Origin: Deroplatys truncata
Lineage: Eukaryota; Arthropoda; Insecta; Mantodea; Mantidae
Length of the DNA stretch: 64,000 nucleotides
Assembly: GCA_030765065.1 (NCBI GenBank)
Contig: CM060988.1
Coordinates: forward strand, 178,353,065 to 178,417,064
Reading direction: 5' to 3'
A program made the position numbers and the translations under genes. Of this stretch, positions 32,405 to 44,213 are shown one piece after another; within the stretch, counting starts at the first letter, position 1; each line of letters opens with the position of its first letter. Under the pieces are notes generated by a model. It saw nothing but the letters and a program-made list of their open reading frames with translations. It ran no database searches and was not told where the DNA came from.

Positions 32405-32600
32405 ACACTCAACTGAAAAATTCAATGCCACCGCCGGGATTTGAACACGGTTCTCCCGCTCTCCGTGCGGTTGCTCCAACCATTGAGCTATTGTGACAAC
32501 ATGTCGGTGGGACATTGAATTCCCCAATTGATTCACGTTTCTTCCCAGATAGACTACTAAGGCTCTCACTCGAGATGACAATTCTAGTGGCGAGCTGCTT
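32405..32600 (-). repeat. tRNA-derived SINE-like element
   Basis: On the minus strand A-box-like TAGCTCAATGGTTGG and B-box-like GTTCAAATCCC lie about 50 bp apart, as in a tRNA. The acceptor stem does not close, so this is not a functional tRNA gene. Confidence 0.6.
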
Positions 32601-32648
32601 ATCGCAAGTACTTCAGTGCTCGGTAAATGGGTTTTTTAAGGTTTTACT

Positions 32649-33537
32649 TTTTACTTTCTCTGCTACGTAAAGTAGGGGAAGTATTGTATTCCACTGGAAA
32701 TACATGTTTTGAGACCCCCTGAATTAAAAAAACGCATTTTTGGAAGCATGTCCGTGTGTATCTGTGAACAGCATAACTCAAAAACGAACAGTCGGATAAA
32801 TACCAAACTTGGTATTTAGGTTCAGTATCTTCCAGAGATGCGACACAAAGGTTTTCAAGAAAATCCCCCACCCCAGACTACCCTTTACATGGAACATTTC
32901 TCGAAAATTTTAATTTTCTCAAAAGGGCTCTAACGATTTTGATTAAAATATCATATGTTTAAGATATTTTCATCACAAATGAAATGTATAGCTCGAATTT
33001 TCTGGGAATGTCTCCAAAAGTATTCTTCATTGTGAACGAGTTTTGCATAACTGCTAACCATAAGAGATAGACAAAATTTTACTACAAAAAAACTGTAGAT
33101 CGCGGTAAAATAAATTATGTCATACACATTTTTTTTGTTGAGTGAACCATTTTCAAGATATTGCTTGTTATTCCCCTAAATTTTTCAATACTTATTTTCT
33201 CAAATGGGAATTCGTTACTCATTTTTTGTCTTGGATATGCAAAGAGTATTAATCTGTGGCAAAGAGAATGGTGCTGCACCTAGCAACCAGCTATTAAGAG
33301 ATATGTCTATTCTTAAAGCCTGCAAATACAAATCAAGGAGAACATAAGAGGCCTTAAGAAATTGTCAAATATTTTTAGAACTGCTCGCTATGTGTAAAAT
33401 GTAATTTTCTTTCAATGTCGAAAGATCGTTTCTGCAAATGTTTATCTCGATTAACATGAAGCATATGGAGAATAAGCGGTTGTAAAAATAGTTTGTACAA
33501 GAGTAGAGAAAGTCATGTGAGTGCAACATATCAGACT
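32649..33537 (-). mobile_element. HINE-like repeat, long-5' subfamily
   Basis: The 3' end is at 32649, with part of the post-hairpin region deleted (CCACTGGAAATAC). The extended 5' part contains GTATTAATCTGTGGCAAAGA and CACCTAGCAACCAGC, ending near 33537. Confidence 0.8.
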
Positions 33538-33639
33538 TTTATCAGAAAGTATCAAAACTAAATTTCCAATCAAATCCCGGTACCGAATTTTTAGGTGGAA
33601 TACACACTTACTCTGATTAGTATAAGTATAATGCATTTA

Positions 33640-34096
33640 CTTTAAGTTGAAACATGGGAAGCAGAAACAGACAGCACTACATTCCATACGACAGTTGATA
33701 ATCCTTGACTGCCTAATCTGAAAACCAATACTGTTGAAACTTACCATTTAAAATCTGTGCTAGGTTGATACAGAAATTTACAAGAGAACAAGTAGCGCCC
33801 GGTTGTAACAATACGAAAGCTAGAAAAACAAGAACGGCTGAAGATATCAGGGCATTTTTCATATTTATTGCCCAATGTGCAACGGACAACAGCAGTACAG
33901 CTATATTGAGAGACTAGGCAATGAAGGGTGACTGTGGTAGTGTTTCTCAGCACTCGGACCGTCATTAGTGCACCCCCCCTCTCCTACACCGGTCAGGTGG
34001 CGTCAGAATGGTCAGATTTCAACTTAAACCTTACGTACTGTAACTAATAGGGAAGGTAAAAATTACATAGTATTAAACAATTCCAAACCAGAAAAA
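33640..34096. other. no gene recognised
   Basis: The DNA appears single-copy. A minus-strand ORF of 74 codons (33741-33965) has no recognisable motif. Confidence 0.45.
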
Positions 34097-34947
34097 TCTG
34101 ATGTGTTACACTCACATGACTTTCTCTACTCTTGTACAAACTATTTTTACAAACGCTTATTCCCATATGCTTCATGTTAATCGATATATCGAGATGTTAA
34201 TCTTATTGCTAATTTTGTTGTAGATGCAAGGGGAATTGGTAGGCTTTAAGCGATAGTCAAATATTGTAAGAGCTGGTTGCTATGTGGAGTATTCCATTCT
34301 CTTTGCATGTTCAGGACATAAAAAAATGAATAACGAATTTGAGAAGTATAAGTATTGGAAAATTTAAGGGAATAACTAGCAATATCTCCAAAATGGTTCA
34401 CTCAACAAAAAAAATATATATGACATAAATTGTGTAATTTTAACGCGATTTACATTTTTTGTGTAGTAAAATTTTGCCTATCTCTTATGGTTTACCGGTT
34501 ATGCAAAAGTCGTTCACAATGAAGAATACTTTCGGAGACATTCCCAGAAAATTCGAGTTATACATTTCATTTGTCATGAAAATATCTTAAACATATGATA
34601 TTTTAATCAAAGTCGTTAGAGCCATTTTTGAGAAAATTAAAATTTTCGAAAAATGTTCCATGGAAAGGGTAATCTGGGGTGGGGGATTTTTTTGAAAACC
34701 TTTGTGTCGCATCTCTGGAAGATACTGAACCTAAATACCAAGCTTGGCGTTTATCTGACTGTTCGTTTCTGAGTTAGGCTGTTCACAGACACACAGACAC
34801 ACACGCAAACGGACATGTTTCCAAAAATGCTTTTTTTTTTTTGTATTTAATGGGTCTCAAAACATATATTTCCGGTGAAATCTCGGTATAGAATTTTTTT
34901 CTGGAATACAATACTTCCCCTACTTACTATACGTAGTAGAGAAAGTA
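34097..34947 (+). mobile_element. HINE-like repeat, full-length
   Basis: TCTGATG start, 3' hairpin and AGAAAGTAA end are present. It appears inserted in an A-tract of older family sequence that resumes at 34950 with CTGATATCTCGGAAGTGG. Confidence 0.85.
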
Positions 34948-34949
34948 AA

Positions 34950-35700
34950 AACTGATATCTCGGAAGTGGGCGTTGTCAAAAAGAAATAATTTCATATAAA
35001 TTGTGTGTTTTAGAGAGATCTCCATCCCTGTGCCGTATGTTTTTTATTTGTCTCTTATGGTTTACCCGCTATACAATATTATATAAAATTTCTACCTAAT
35101 GAGCATGCCTTCACATGCTATTTCAAAGATTTCAAGTAATAAACGTTTCATATCTTAAACATGACGTGTCCATCCCGGTTAAGGAACACGCCCAGATTCA
35201 ATCCTACCCGTGGGAGTGCGGACTTGAAGCCCAGGTTTAGGACCAGTGCCAACTCGGCCTCATAGGAAATTGAGGAGCTGCGATAGGCAGCGATCCGGCC
35301 TCGGAGGCAAGCATTATGGCTGGGAATGATTAATGCTGGTCACAGCACCTCCCTGTATCCGTTGGCTGATTTCCCACCTCTGCCGTGGGTACGTGGACGT
35401 AAGGCTGACAGTCGGGCTGGCACGTTTTGATCCTTCTCGGGCTGTACCGCCACAGGATCTTATTTTTAATAAAAATCGCTACAACCACTTTTGATAAAAT
35501 CAACACTTTTGAACATTTTACAATAAAGCGCAGTTCGGGTTTCGGGGATTTTCCTGAAATCTTCCAAACACACACGTTTTTCTAAAAATACTTTATCTGG
35601 GTTGAGGATACTTCAAAATGTGAATTGCTGGTGATAGCTCGAATTTTTGAAAGGTGCACATTTTTCTTCCTCTACTTAAAAGTACTAGTTACGTGAGAGA
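34950..35700 (+). repeat. old HINE-like copy split by a SINE-like repeat
   Basis: Family 3' part sequence runs 34950-35160 and again 35465-35690 (AATCGCTACAACCAC ... AGCTCGAATTTTTGAAAGG ... CTACTTAAAAGTACTAG). Between them, 35165-35465 is a GC-richer segment (CCCGGTTAAGGAACACGCC ... GCTGATTTCCCACCTCTGCC) of SINE-like character. Confidence 0.5.
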
Positions 35701-35736
35701 GAGAGAGAGAGGGGGGATGTGCGTGTGTAAGCAACA
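35698..35736 (+). repeat. (GA)n(G)n(TG)n microsatellite
   Basis: GAGAGAGA, GGGGGG and GTGTG runs occur at the junction between an old HINE-like copy and the next TIR element. Confidence 0.85.
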
Positions 35737-36462
35737 ATTAAGATATTGATGGCATTATATATTCCATTATACCAGGTGAGTCAGCTGCGCCTATTTATTT
35801 TTGAATTTATGCAACGTGCTAAGCGACATTTGTGACTTAATCCTTTCTTGAATGCCTGCTAATGGCTGATTTGCCTAACACTTTATAGAGGAGGGTTAGA
35901 TAATTTAGTGCATAATTGTTTTACAGGACAGAATGGAATCGCTATCTATGTCGATACAAAAAACATCCCACCCTGACACTGAGAGCTGCAATAGCGATTT
36001 TAACCAATTTTACAAACTTTTATTCTTTAGCATACATCCATGCACCCCTTTGAAAACGCCCCTGAAAGAAAAACAACCCATCACATGCATCGGTTGACAA
36101 AACCATTTGAAAACAAAATAGCAGATATATGCATTGCGACCGATTGGATTTAAGCCGTTCATCATTGTACAGCCTTGTCAAAAAATGCTAAGTATTAGAT
36201 AGATAATTTCTCTTATTTCATAAACTATGGCGTATTTCAGGTCATACAGTAATTCTAATGACTGATGCAATTTATTTGTTTAAATTAAAACTACCAAATC
36301 GAGCTCAAAACACTGTATGACGCTGCAAAAATCGTGTAAATATTCGAGGTGGGGTCTAGTTCTGCGATTACTAATTCGTATAGGAACCTCAGCTCGCACG
36401 GTAGCATAGGTCGAATGGTACTATCATTGTTGCTTTAACACTGTGTGTATAAAATAGAATAA

Positions 36463-36651
36463 TTGTCATGCTTTCCACCGCAAAGAAGAAGAACCGCAAA
36501 GCCCAAATCATATACGGGCACACTCATACGTGAAGAATTCAGGCAGATTACATCGCACATGCTACAGCATGCAAGAAGGTCTCTCCGGCAACGTACACAA
36601 ATGTGCATTGATAAAGGGGGTCGTCATTTTGAACATTTACTTCCTTGATGA
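36463..36651 (+). pseudogene. transposase C-terminal remnant (DD41D/DUF4817 group)
   Basis: From about 36525 the frame reads IREEFRQITSHMLQHARRSL, then QMCIDKGGRHFEHLLP and a stop. This matches the C-terminal end typical of the group (compare MLERVQQSFHSRLEACIEVA and GGHFEH in the copy at 58177-58413). Nothing upstream is recognisable. No function is expected. Confidence 0.7.
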
Positions 36652-36984
36652 AATTCCACGCCGTTTAACAATTTATTATTCTGTTTACCCGTGAACATAG
36701 CACATTTACAACTCTTTTGTCAAAGAAGAAGTGAAACATAAGGTTTAAACTTGAAACAAAAACAGACATATTTAATATCGTAGATATGCGCCCAAGAGAA
36801 TGAAAGCTAATTGCGTATCACGGTTTACAACACCAGATACCGCACCGATTATTAGGATAAACATGATACACAATCATCTGATTGTAATTCTTATGTCATT
36901 GGCTCGCAGGTGAGCCAGTAACAAAAATAAAGAAATTAGTACATTCAAATACAGAAAATAAACACAAGGAGAAAAAAAAAACAA

Positions 36985-37075
36985 TTTGATGTTTGCATCA
37001 GATTCGAACCTCCGAAGCTAACCTTTGCTGCACTACAGTCCGGCAGCTAAACCACTCGGCCAGAACCTACGTAGT
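36985..37075 (-). repeat. tRNA-like segment (class II-like), probably SINE head
   Basis: The minus strand has A-box-like TGGCCGAGTGGTTTAG and B-box-like GGTTCGAATCTG separated as in a long-variable-arm tRNA (Leu/Ser type). The acceptor stem is not complementary, so it is a tRNA-derived repeat or tRNA pseudogene rather than a working tRNA. Confidence 0.55.
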
Positions 37076-37637
37076 CCATCCCGCTCTTCGGGAAAACGTT
37101 CCTCTATCTCCTTGCAAGCATTATATCCATGAAACGTCGTCTTTTTTAAGACTTTCGCAGCTCTTTGGTTCTAATTCAGGCCTTTAATCATTAATGCTAG
37201 TTACGTATAATACGAGTAGAAGGACAGAGCTACAATAACAGTTTGTTTGCTAAAAGGGTCAAAGTTTTCACATTAGATAATAAACTGCGGGTTGCATAGA
37301 TACGAATACCTAGGGGCAGCTGACTCACCTGGTATATGTCCAACAGTTATTACTTTCCCTACTACGTATAGTAAGTAGGAGAAATATTGTGTGCCACCCA
37401 AAAATTCGATGTCGGGATTTCACCGGAAATGTGTTTTGAGGTGCATAATCCTGAATTTCATAAAAGCAATCCCTGAATCCAAAAAGAGCGTTTTTAGAAA
37501 AAGGTACAAGTGTAAGTGCGTTTGTGAACATCATAACCAAAAAGCAAAAAATTCGGTTATATTGAACATTTTTCGAAAATTTTGGCCTTCTAAAACTGTA
37601 TAACGATTTTGATTAAAATATCACACATTAAAGGTAT

Positions 37638-39336
37638 TGAATTATTTTGTTTACTGTTGAAGTTTTTTGATGTAGCTCCTATATGGACGTCAATTTGAGA
37701 TTGTTAATAATTGCGCAATAGTTTGCACCAAGCTTTGGGAAAACCAATTTTTGAAGATGTTTGTTACGTAATATACTGCTACGTATGAGAAGCCGATTTT
37801 TGAAGATGTATTTTTGTTGTTACGCTCCAAGTTTTAAAAATATTAACTTTGTTATTAAATTGCTTCTATATATAGTATTTATGTTTATGTTTTCCTCGGC
37901 TGCGTCAGTATTGTTTTAGAGACAGGTTTCTCTTAATCAGGGCGTGGTGCGACAAGAATGTAGGCTTACACAGATTTAAGTTTTAAATTCACTTCTTTTT
38001 ATTAATCCAAGTCACAAATTACATAACACTACACTGATATCAAGAGCTGTGAGATTCTTTTATTTAATACTTGCACTTTGTTAACACGTATACATAATGT
38101 TCGTTTCACACGAATACGTAATATTTCTTTAGAGAACACATCTTCCATCCGGTCACTACCAAGGTCTGCAGGCAACTGAACATATTTCAACCGTATAAAC
38201 TTTTAACCTTTTTTTTTATTTTAAGTCTCTGATTGGCTAATCCTAATCCTATAGAATACTTGCATTTTACTAAAGCCTTTTCTAGCTGTTGATTGCTATT
38301 TTTAAACTGTCACAAAATTTACATTATCTTTGCTCTAATCATGACTAGTAACATTCAAACTCTCAAACTCATTATTGCCTCAAGGTTACCTTATTGTTAG
38401 TAACTTTAAATGTATATCTCACAGCTCCTACATTATTAAATTACGTAATGCATTCACATAACATCATTAAACATGTTTACAATAATACAAGCATATTGAA
38501 GCCGGAATTATAACGGCAATAATTATCATAATATTCTGAGAAGGATAGCGATATAAAATAAGTAATAATATATTTAAAATCAGTGTATGTATAAAAAGCA
38601 GAAGCATTGTGAAAATTGTTGACTGTTAAAAGCGACAGAAAGACCAGACAGGCACAGTTTAGCTTATTAGGGACCAGCCCCAGGTATAAAGGGTAAATAG
38701 CTGAAGCCAGTTTCTCTTGGAATTATTGGGTCCAGCTGTACCTAGCCTGGTGAAGGTCATTCTAGGCTTCAGGACGCCGAGTTGTGACGAGCGTTTGAGG
38801 GGAGAGTAGGGGAAGTAAGTAGCTTGCTTTTCTTTGTAGCGCAGTGGTACAGACATTCTGTCCTGAGCGATCGGTGAGTGTGGGACGACATTCTCGTCGA
38901 GTTGTGAACTCTGGCCGCGAACATGCTTGAGGGTAGAACGCTTAGCTGTAGTTAATATTCTTCGGTCTTGGTAAAGACAAAGTATCATCGTATGCATTTA
39001 CAAGTGATCGGCAAACCGCAGTTTTATTTTAAATGGTGAGAAAGCGTTCGTGTTTCTCTGTACATACACTCACGCATAACCCAGTAATTAAGATCTCATG
39101 CTCGAACAGCCGTGGCAAAATAAAAAGAACCAACTATGAGGAGAAAAGCAGCAACCGTGAGGCAAAGATATTGCTTCATTGTTGGAGGACGTAGCGTGGC
39201 TGCGTCAATATGCAATGACTGTTACATACATTTTATAAATTATTACATACACATAATGCTTCAAGGCGGGCTGTTATTGAATTTACATATTATATAATTT
39301 CATTGAAATTATTCAAGTGTTAAAAACACTGCCTCA
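37638..39336 (-). mobile_element. solo LTR, family 1, copy F, with a nested LTR
   Basis: Ends are TG...CA, with target duplication GTAT (37634-37637 and 39337-39340). Minus-strand landmarks are TGAGGCAGTG, AACAGCCCGCCTTGAAGCA, CCAATCAGAGACTT and GACGCAGCCGAGG. Without the inserted family-2 LTR (and its duplication) it is about 984 bp. Confidence 0.8.
38497..39207. mobile_element. solo LTR, family 2, inside copy F
   Basis: This 711-bp element begins TGAAGCCGGAATTATAACGG and ends GTGGCTGCGTCA. It is flanked by ATAT on both sides (38493-38496 and 39208-39211). Removing it restores the family-1 sequence AAGCATATGCAATGACTG. A second copy lies at 45486-46213. Minus-strand ORF 38659-38997 is an artefact. 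Confidence 0.85.
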
Positions 39337-39529
39337 GTATTTACATCACAAATAAAATGTATATCTTAAACTTTCTGGGAATAGCCTTTTAAAGTCCTCT
39401 ACGTTGTATAGCTGAAAAATGTTAAGCGATACACGTAAATTTAAATTGAGTTTTATTTATGGACGCTCTTTAACTACTATGGTTCTTAGCGTTCCATTCT
39501 ATATTGGGCGTGAAATACCGGTAATTTTG

Positions 39530-39750
39530 CTCAGAGGCCTCTTTATCAGGCTTGAGGTTCTTTTACGTGACGTAAATCTATGACACGGGATCACCGGCTT
39601 TACTTCCCTTCCGAAGGAAGCCGTGCTAAGGATTTTTACGCCCGAAAAAATCCATCGCCCTCCGCCGGGTTTGAACCCGCGACCTTGGGAACTAGAGGCT
39701 AGCACGGTACCATCAGTCCACGGAGGACGACCGATGCACGTAAACATAAC
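39530..39750 (-). repeat. tRNA-derived SINE-like element
   Basis: On the minus strand TCCGTGGACTGATGGTACCG (A-box region) and GGGTTCAAACCCGG (B-box region) are followed by a body with CGGCTTCCTTCGGAAGGGAA. It interrupts old HINE-like sequence. Confidence 0.65.
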
Positions 39751-39774
39751 ACGCAAAATGCAGAACTCTTTATA

Positions 39775-40112
39775 ACACACAACTTATTCAAATAAATTTT
39801 CTTGTAGCATCAGCCATTTCCGAGATATAGGTTATTAACTGTTCGAATTGTACATTTCTTGGTCACTCCTGAAGTCCTTTGAACATTCAGCTGTTTCTCG
39901 CGATGTCATGGAAACAGTATGGAATTTTAAGGCCAGCATACAGCGTCCAGTTGTTAAACATTTGACTGTCACTGTTCTTTGTACCTATAACGAAATCTGT
40001 GATGTTACTGCAAACATTTATTTGGATAAAAATGTAACAGAAAAATAAGTTTTATTGAGAATAAACGATAGAGGGTAGAGAAAGGCACGTGAATGCATCT
40101 CATCACATTCTT
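39775..40112 (-). repeat. old HINE-like subfamily fragment
   Basis: TTTCTCGCGATGTCATGGAA, TTTAAGGCCAGCATACAG, and AGGGTAGAGAAAGGCACGTG at the 5' end match the other old-subfamily copies. Confidence 0.65.
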
Positions 40113-40796
40113 TATCAAATACTATTGTTTTACAGCAATACTATTGTTATGTAGTGTATTATCAAATTTCCGACATTAGCCATATAATTTAGAGTTATAC
40201 ACCCATATAAATTATTCACTGGTCATTTTATGGGAAAATTGGCATTATTAATGCTTATAGTAGATTTAGCACGCATGACAAACTTTGAACTGCGGGAAGT
40301 AATGTAATACGTTATTTATTCGCCATTATCCGTCGAAGTGCGACGAACAGAGTTGAAATTCCCTATTTTTCCTCTGAAAAACGATCTGAAAATTATAAAC
40401 GAACGCTTTCGTATCTGCCATTAAAACGAAGGCTTAAAAGTGTGGATAGTAACGCGAATCTTGCAGTAAGCCAAATATCTCCGGTAAAATTAGATTTTAG
40501 ATTAACACCAACCTCAGAAATGGGAACTATACTGTTTACATGTAACTGTTTTACTTTTTTTTTACTGACATTTTGATTAAAACTCCACCTTTTTAAGTTA
40601 CTTTTATGAATAGAAGGTATACCTTCAATTCAAACTGGCCTAATGGTGTGTAATTTCGTATAATTAATAATAAAGATAAATAACAACACAACACGAAAAA
40701 TGTTGCACAATATTCATCCAATAATTTTCTGCTTAGCATTAGCCGTTTTCGAAATATTTTGTTGTTACATCTATCGTTTTCCCTAGTGCGAATTGT
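40113..40796. other. mostly unassigned; weak old HINE-like sequence from 40560
   Basis: 40113-40560 shows nothing recognisable. 40560-40796 has weak minus-strand family landmarks (TTTTGATTAAAACTCCACC, TTAGCCGTTTTCGAAATATT). Confidence 0.4.
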
Positions 40797-41318
40797 CATG
40801 CAGCATATAGAATCCGATGGCAGGATTTGGGTATGGCGAATGCCCGGTGAACGTCATCTGCCAGCGTGTGTAGTGCCAACAGTGAAATTCGGATGTGGGA
40901 GCAATTCGGGGAAAGCGAATGCATCTTTCAACACGATCAAGTACTGTTCATACTGCACAGGTTGTGGCGGAGTGGTTACATGACAATAACATCCCTGTAA
41001 TGGACTGGCCTGCACAGAGTCCTGACTTGAATCCTATAGAACACCTTTGGAATGTTTTGGAACGCCGACTTCTTGCCAGGCCTCACCGACCTACATCGAT
41101 ACCTCTCCTCAGTTCCGCACTCCGTGAAGAATGGGCTGCCATTCCTTAAGAAACCTTCCAGCACCTGATTTAAAGTATGCCTGCGAGAGTGAACGCTTTC
41201 ATCAAGGCTAAGTGTGGGAAAACACCATATTATCTTCCAGCATTACCGATGGACGCCGCCACGAACTTGTACGTCATTTTCAGCGAGGTGTCGGGATACT
41301 TTTGATCACGTTGTGTAT
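40797..41318 (+). pseudogene. internally deleted Tc1-like copy
   Basis: It aligns to the 25.9-kb transposase from ESDGRIWVWRMPGERHLP onwards and lacks the N-terminal half. There is also an internal deletion (GGATGTGGGAGCAATTCGGG joins two distant segments). It retains the C-terminal core DWPAQSPDLNPIEHLWNV with the catalytic Glu and REEWAAIP, and a clean right terminal repeat (GGATACTTTTGATCACG, about 41298-41314). It preserves the 7 bases (CACTCCG) missing in the 26.9-kb copy. Confidence 0.85.
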
Positions 41319-41324
41319 AATATA

Positions 41325-42080
41325 AAATATAATAACAGCCCGCCTTAAAGCAATATGTGTATAAAAATAACAAAATGTATGTAAGTCATTGTATTAATGT
41401 TTATATTATTGTGTACATGTTTAATAATGTTATGTGAATGTATTACGTAATTTAAGAATGTACTGTGAGAATATAGGTCAAAAGTTACTAACAATGAGGT
41501 AACAATGAGGTAACCTTGAGGCAAAAATGAATTGGAAAGTTTAATAATGCTACTGTAATTCTTGGAGCAGCAATAATGTAATTTTTTAAAACAGTTTATA
41601 AATACTCAATCAACAACCAGAAAAGCTTAAGTTAAATGAAGGTATTCTATTGGAGTAGGATTTGCCAATCAGAAACTGAAATAGAGCAAATTTGCAAATT
41701 CAGTTCAGTTCCTAGTAGACAGCGTTCCTAACCGGACGTGAGACGCGTCCTCGAGAAGTTTAATACGTATTCAGTGTGAGACAAGAATAGTTTACATGTT
41801 TAAAAAGTGCAAGTAATTAATAAATAATCTCACAGCTCTCTATATAAGTGAAGTCTTATTTAATAGTGTCAAGCATTAATAAAAGGAGTGAAGTAAAATT
41901 ATAATCTGTGTAAACCTACATTCTTCAGCCGCACCACATCTTGTTCAGAGATACATGTTTCTAAAAATTAATACTGACGCAGCCGAGGCAAACCTAAATA
42001 TATAATATTAAAGAAACATTAAAATATAAAGTTGGAGCCAAGGCCACCGGAACTTTGTACCGTACGTGGTTGTGACTTCC
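41325..42080 (+). repeat. LTR-like repeat family 1, copy B (5' truncated)
   Basis: It starts at AACAGCCCGCCTTAAAGCA without the TGAGGCAG end, directly after the Tc1 terminal repeat. It ends after GGCCACCGGAACTTTGTACC. CCAAT-like and AATAAA-like motifs are conserved. Confidence 0.65.
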
Positions 42081-42377
42081 ACAAGAGTCACCAAGCTAGG
42101 CTATTGCAGAAACGTGCTATAGTGCGTCAGCTAAATCAGCTTCATTCGCACCACAGATAATGCTGCATGAATACTTTACTCCTTCCCCCATTGGTTTGCA
42201 TGTTTTCATTTAGACACAAGAGGCTATGCACTGTTACATTGATTCACCCACAGGAAACGCAGTCAAGAACTCAATAACTACAGTCCAGTAACTACACCTG
42301 CGGGTCTCCACTCGTTTCATTCCTTATCCAGCATAAAGTTAAACGCGAAAAACATTCAATAATGCAAAACGTAAAAA
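42081..42377. other. no gene recognised
   Basis: Short unassigned spacer; no repeat or ORF recognised. Confidence 0.4.
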
Positions 42378-43309
42378 TCTGAAGTGTTATACTCACATGA
42401 CTTTCTCTACTCTTGTACAAACTCTTATTCTCCATCTATTTAATATTAATCGAGATAAACATTTGCAGGAACGATCTTTTGACATGCGACCAGTTCTAAA
42501 AATATCTGACCATCGCTTAAGGCGTACTATGTTCCCCTTGTTTTGTACTTGCAAGGGCAATATAGAAATACAGTAGTCTTTAAGCATAGACATATATCTT
42601 AATAGCTGGTTGCTAGGTGCAGCACCACTCCCTTTGCCTCAGATTAATACTCTTTGCATATCCAAGACAAAAAAATGAATGACGAATTCCCATTTGAGAA
42701 AATAAGTATTGAAAAATTTAAGGGAATAACAAGCAATATCTCGAAAATGGTTCACTTAACAAAAACAATGTATATGACATAAATTATGTATTTTAACGCG
42801 ATCTACATTTTTTGTGTGGTAAACGTTTGTCTATCTCTTATGGTTTACCAGTTATGCAAAAGTCGTTCACAATGAAGAATACTTCTGGAGAAATTCCCAG
42901 AAAATTCGAGATATACATTTTATTTGTCACGAAAATATCTTAAACATATGATATTTTAATCAAAATCCTTATAGCCATTTTTGAGAAAATTAAAATTTTC
43001 AAAAAATGTTCCATGTGAAGTGTAATCTGGGGTGGGGGATTTTCTTGAAAACCTTCGTGGCGCATCTCTGGAAGATACTGAACCTAAATACCAAGTTTGG
43101 TGTTTATGAGCCTGTTCGTTTCTGAGTTATGCTGTTCACAGACAGACACACACACACAGACACACACACACACACACGGACATGTTTCCAAAAATGCCTT
43201 TTTTGGATTCAGGGTGTCTCAAAACATGTATTTCCAGTGAAATCTCGGTATCGAATTTTTGGGTGGAATACAATACTTCCCCTACTTACTATACGTAGTA
43301 GAGAAAGTA
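42378..43309 (+). mobile_element. HINE-like repeat, long-5' subfamily, full-length
   Basis: The copy starts TCTGAAGTGTTATACTCACA, has the extended 5' part with GGTTGCTAGGTGCAGCACCA, and a microsatellite at 43139-43178. It ends at the hairpin and AGAAAGTAA at 43309. Confidence 0.9.
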
Positions 43310-44213
43310 AAAATTTAAAATTATCGCAAAGGTATCATAGGTTTATTTAAAAGTATTAGGCATACTACATTACCACCAGTATCAGGAATGGAAGGTATCA
43401 AGGTCTCATCCCTACTTTTAATAAGCTTTTGTTAGAGTGGTGGGTAGAGAAAATGGTGTGATGTTTTTAATATATATGAAATTATGATTATATATTATGA
43501 ACATTTTCTACCACTGTTTTGGACTCTAATTTTCTTTAATCCAGTGAAAATTTCAGGAGATAACGTTTGCAAGAACAAACGTGTCAAGTTTTTGTAAGGC
43601 CGAACTTTCTTTAGAGATTTATCTTCTCTTAAGGAACTCATCGACGGTAAACAAGTTTTTCATTGAAGTCTAACAAGGGCGCGAATGTTACCGGCAGAGT
43701 GGAGCTGGAGGTGGTTCGGTCGATAACAGAGCGACTGCGGGAATAGTAGACACATCACGTCGAACTGGCGGTCTTAGCATCTGACCTCACTTAGTGTAAA
43801 TATCACGCCATGGTCAGGAAACCCAGGGTTGACCAAACCCATTTCCCTTGGGACCTTGAAAATCTACCTTTCTAAACATATTTAAATATTGGAATAATAG
43901 CAGGCGCATCCATAAACAACTTGTAATAAATATTTTACAAATAAAGATTGTGTTCTTGTTTTATTTGTTTAATTCTTTTACTTTGTATACCGAGGACGTC
44001 AACACTGTACTCCACCCAAAATTATTTGTATGTGTCTCCTTGCATGACTACGAGAATAAACGAATAGCAACTTACCACTTGAAAATAGTAGAAATATTTG
44101 AGAATTAAAACCAATAACAAAGAATATCTTGGAAAGGGTCAACGCCAGAAAATAGTATGCGAGAAACTGTCTGTTTTAACAACATCTACACTTTTCTGTT
44201 TAGGGACATTTTT
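43310..44213. other. no gene recognised
   Basis: Apparently single-copy, with a moderately GC-rich patch at 43680-43850. No ORF of note. Confidence 0.45.

Larger units (their letters stand above)
35772..37332 (+). mobile_element. TIR element of the DD41D/DUF4817 group, internally decayed
   Basis: The left end, CCAGGTGAGTCAGCTGC, is inverted at the right end (GCAGCTGACTCACCTGG), with weaker pairing for about 50 bp. TA flanks both ends (35770-35771 and 37333-37334). The length is 1561 bp. The end sequence resembles that of the better preserved relative at 57890-59655 (CAGGGTGAATCACCT). Only the C terminus of the transposase remains. Confidence 0.75.
37350..39440 (-). repeat. old HINE-like copy split by LTR family 1
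   Basis: The 3' end is TTACTTTCCCTACTACGTA at 37350; the copy runs to AAAGGTAT at 37637 and resumes at 39337 with GTATTTACATCACAAAT, continuing to about 39440. Rejoining gives the family order. Confidence 0.7.

Noticed and set aside
37638-39336. gene cluster or promoter region at 38.6-39.0 kb (GC-rich, 112-codon ORF)
   Set aside because: The GC-rich block is present again at 45.5-46.2 kb as part of the family-2 LTR; it is a repeat.
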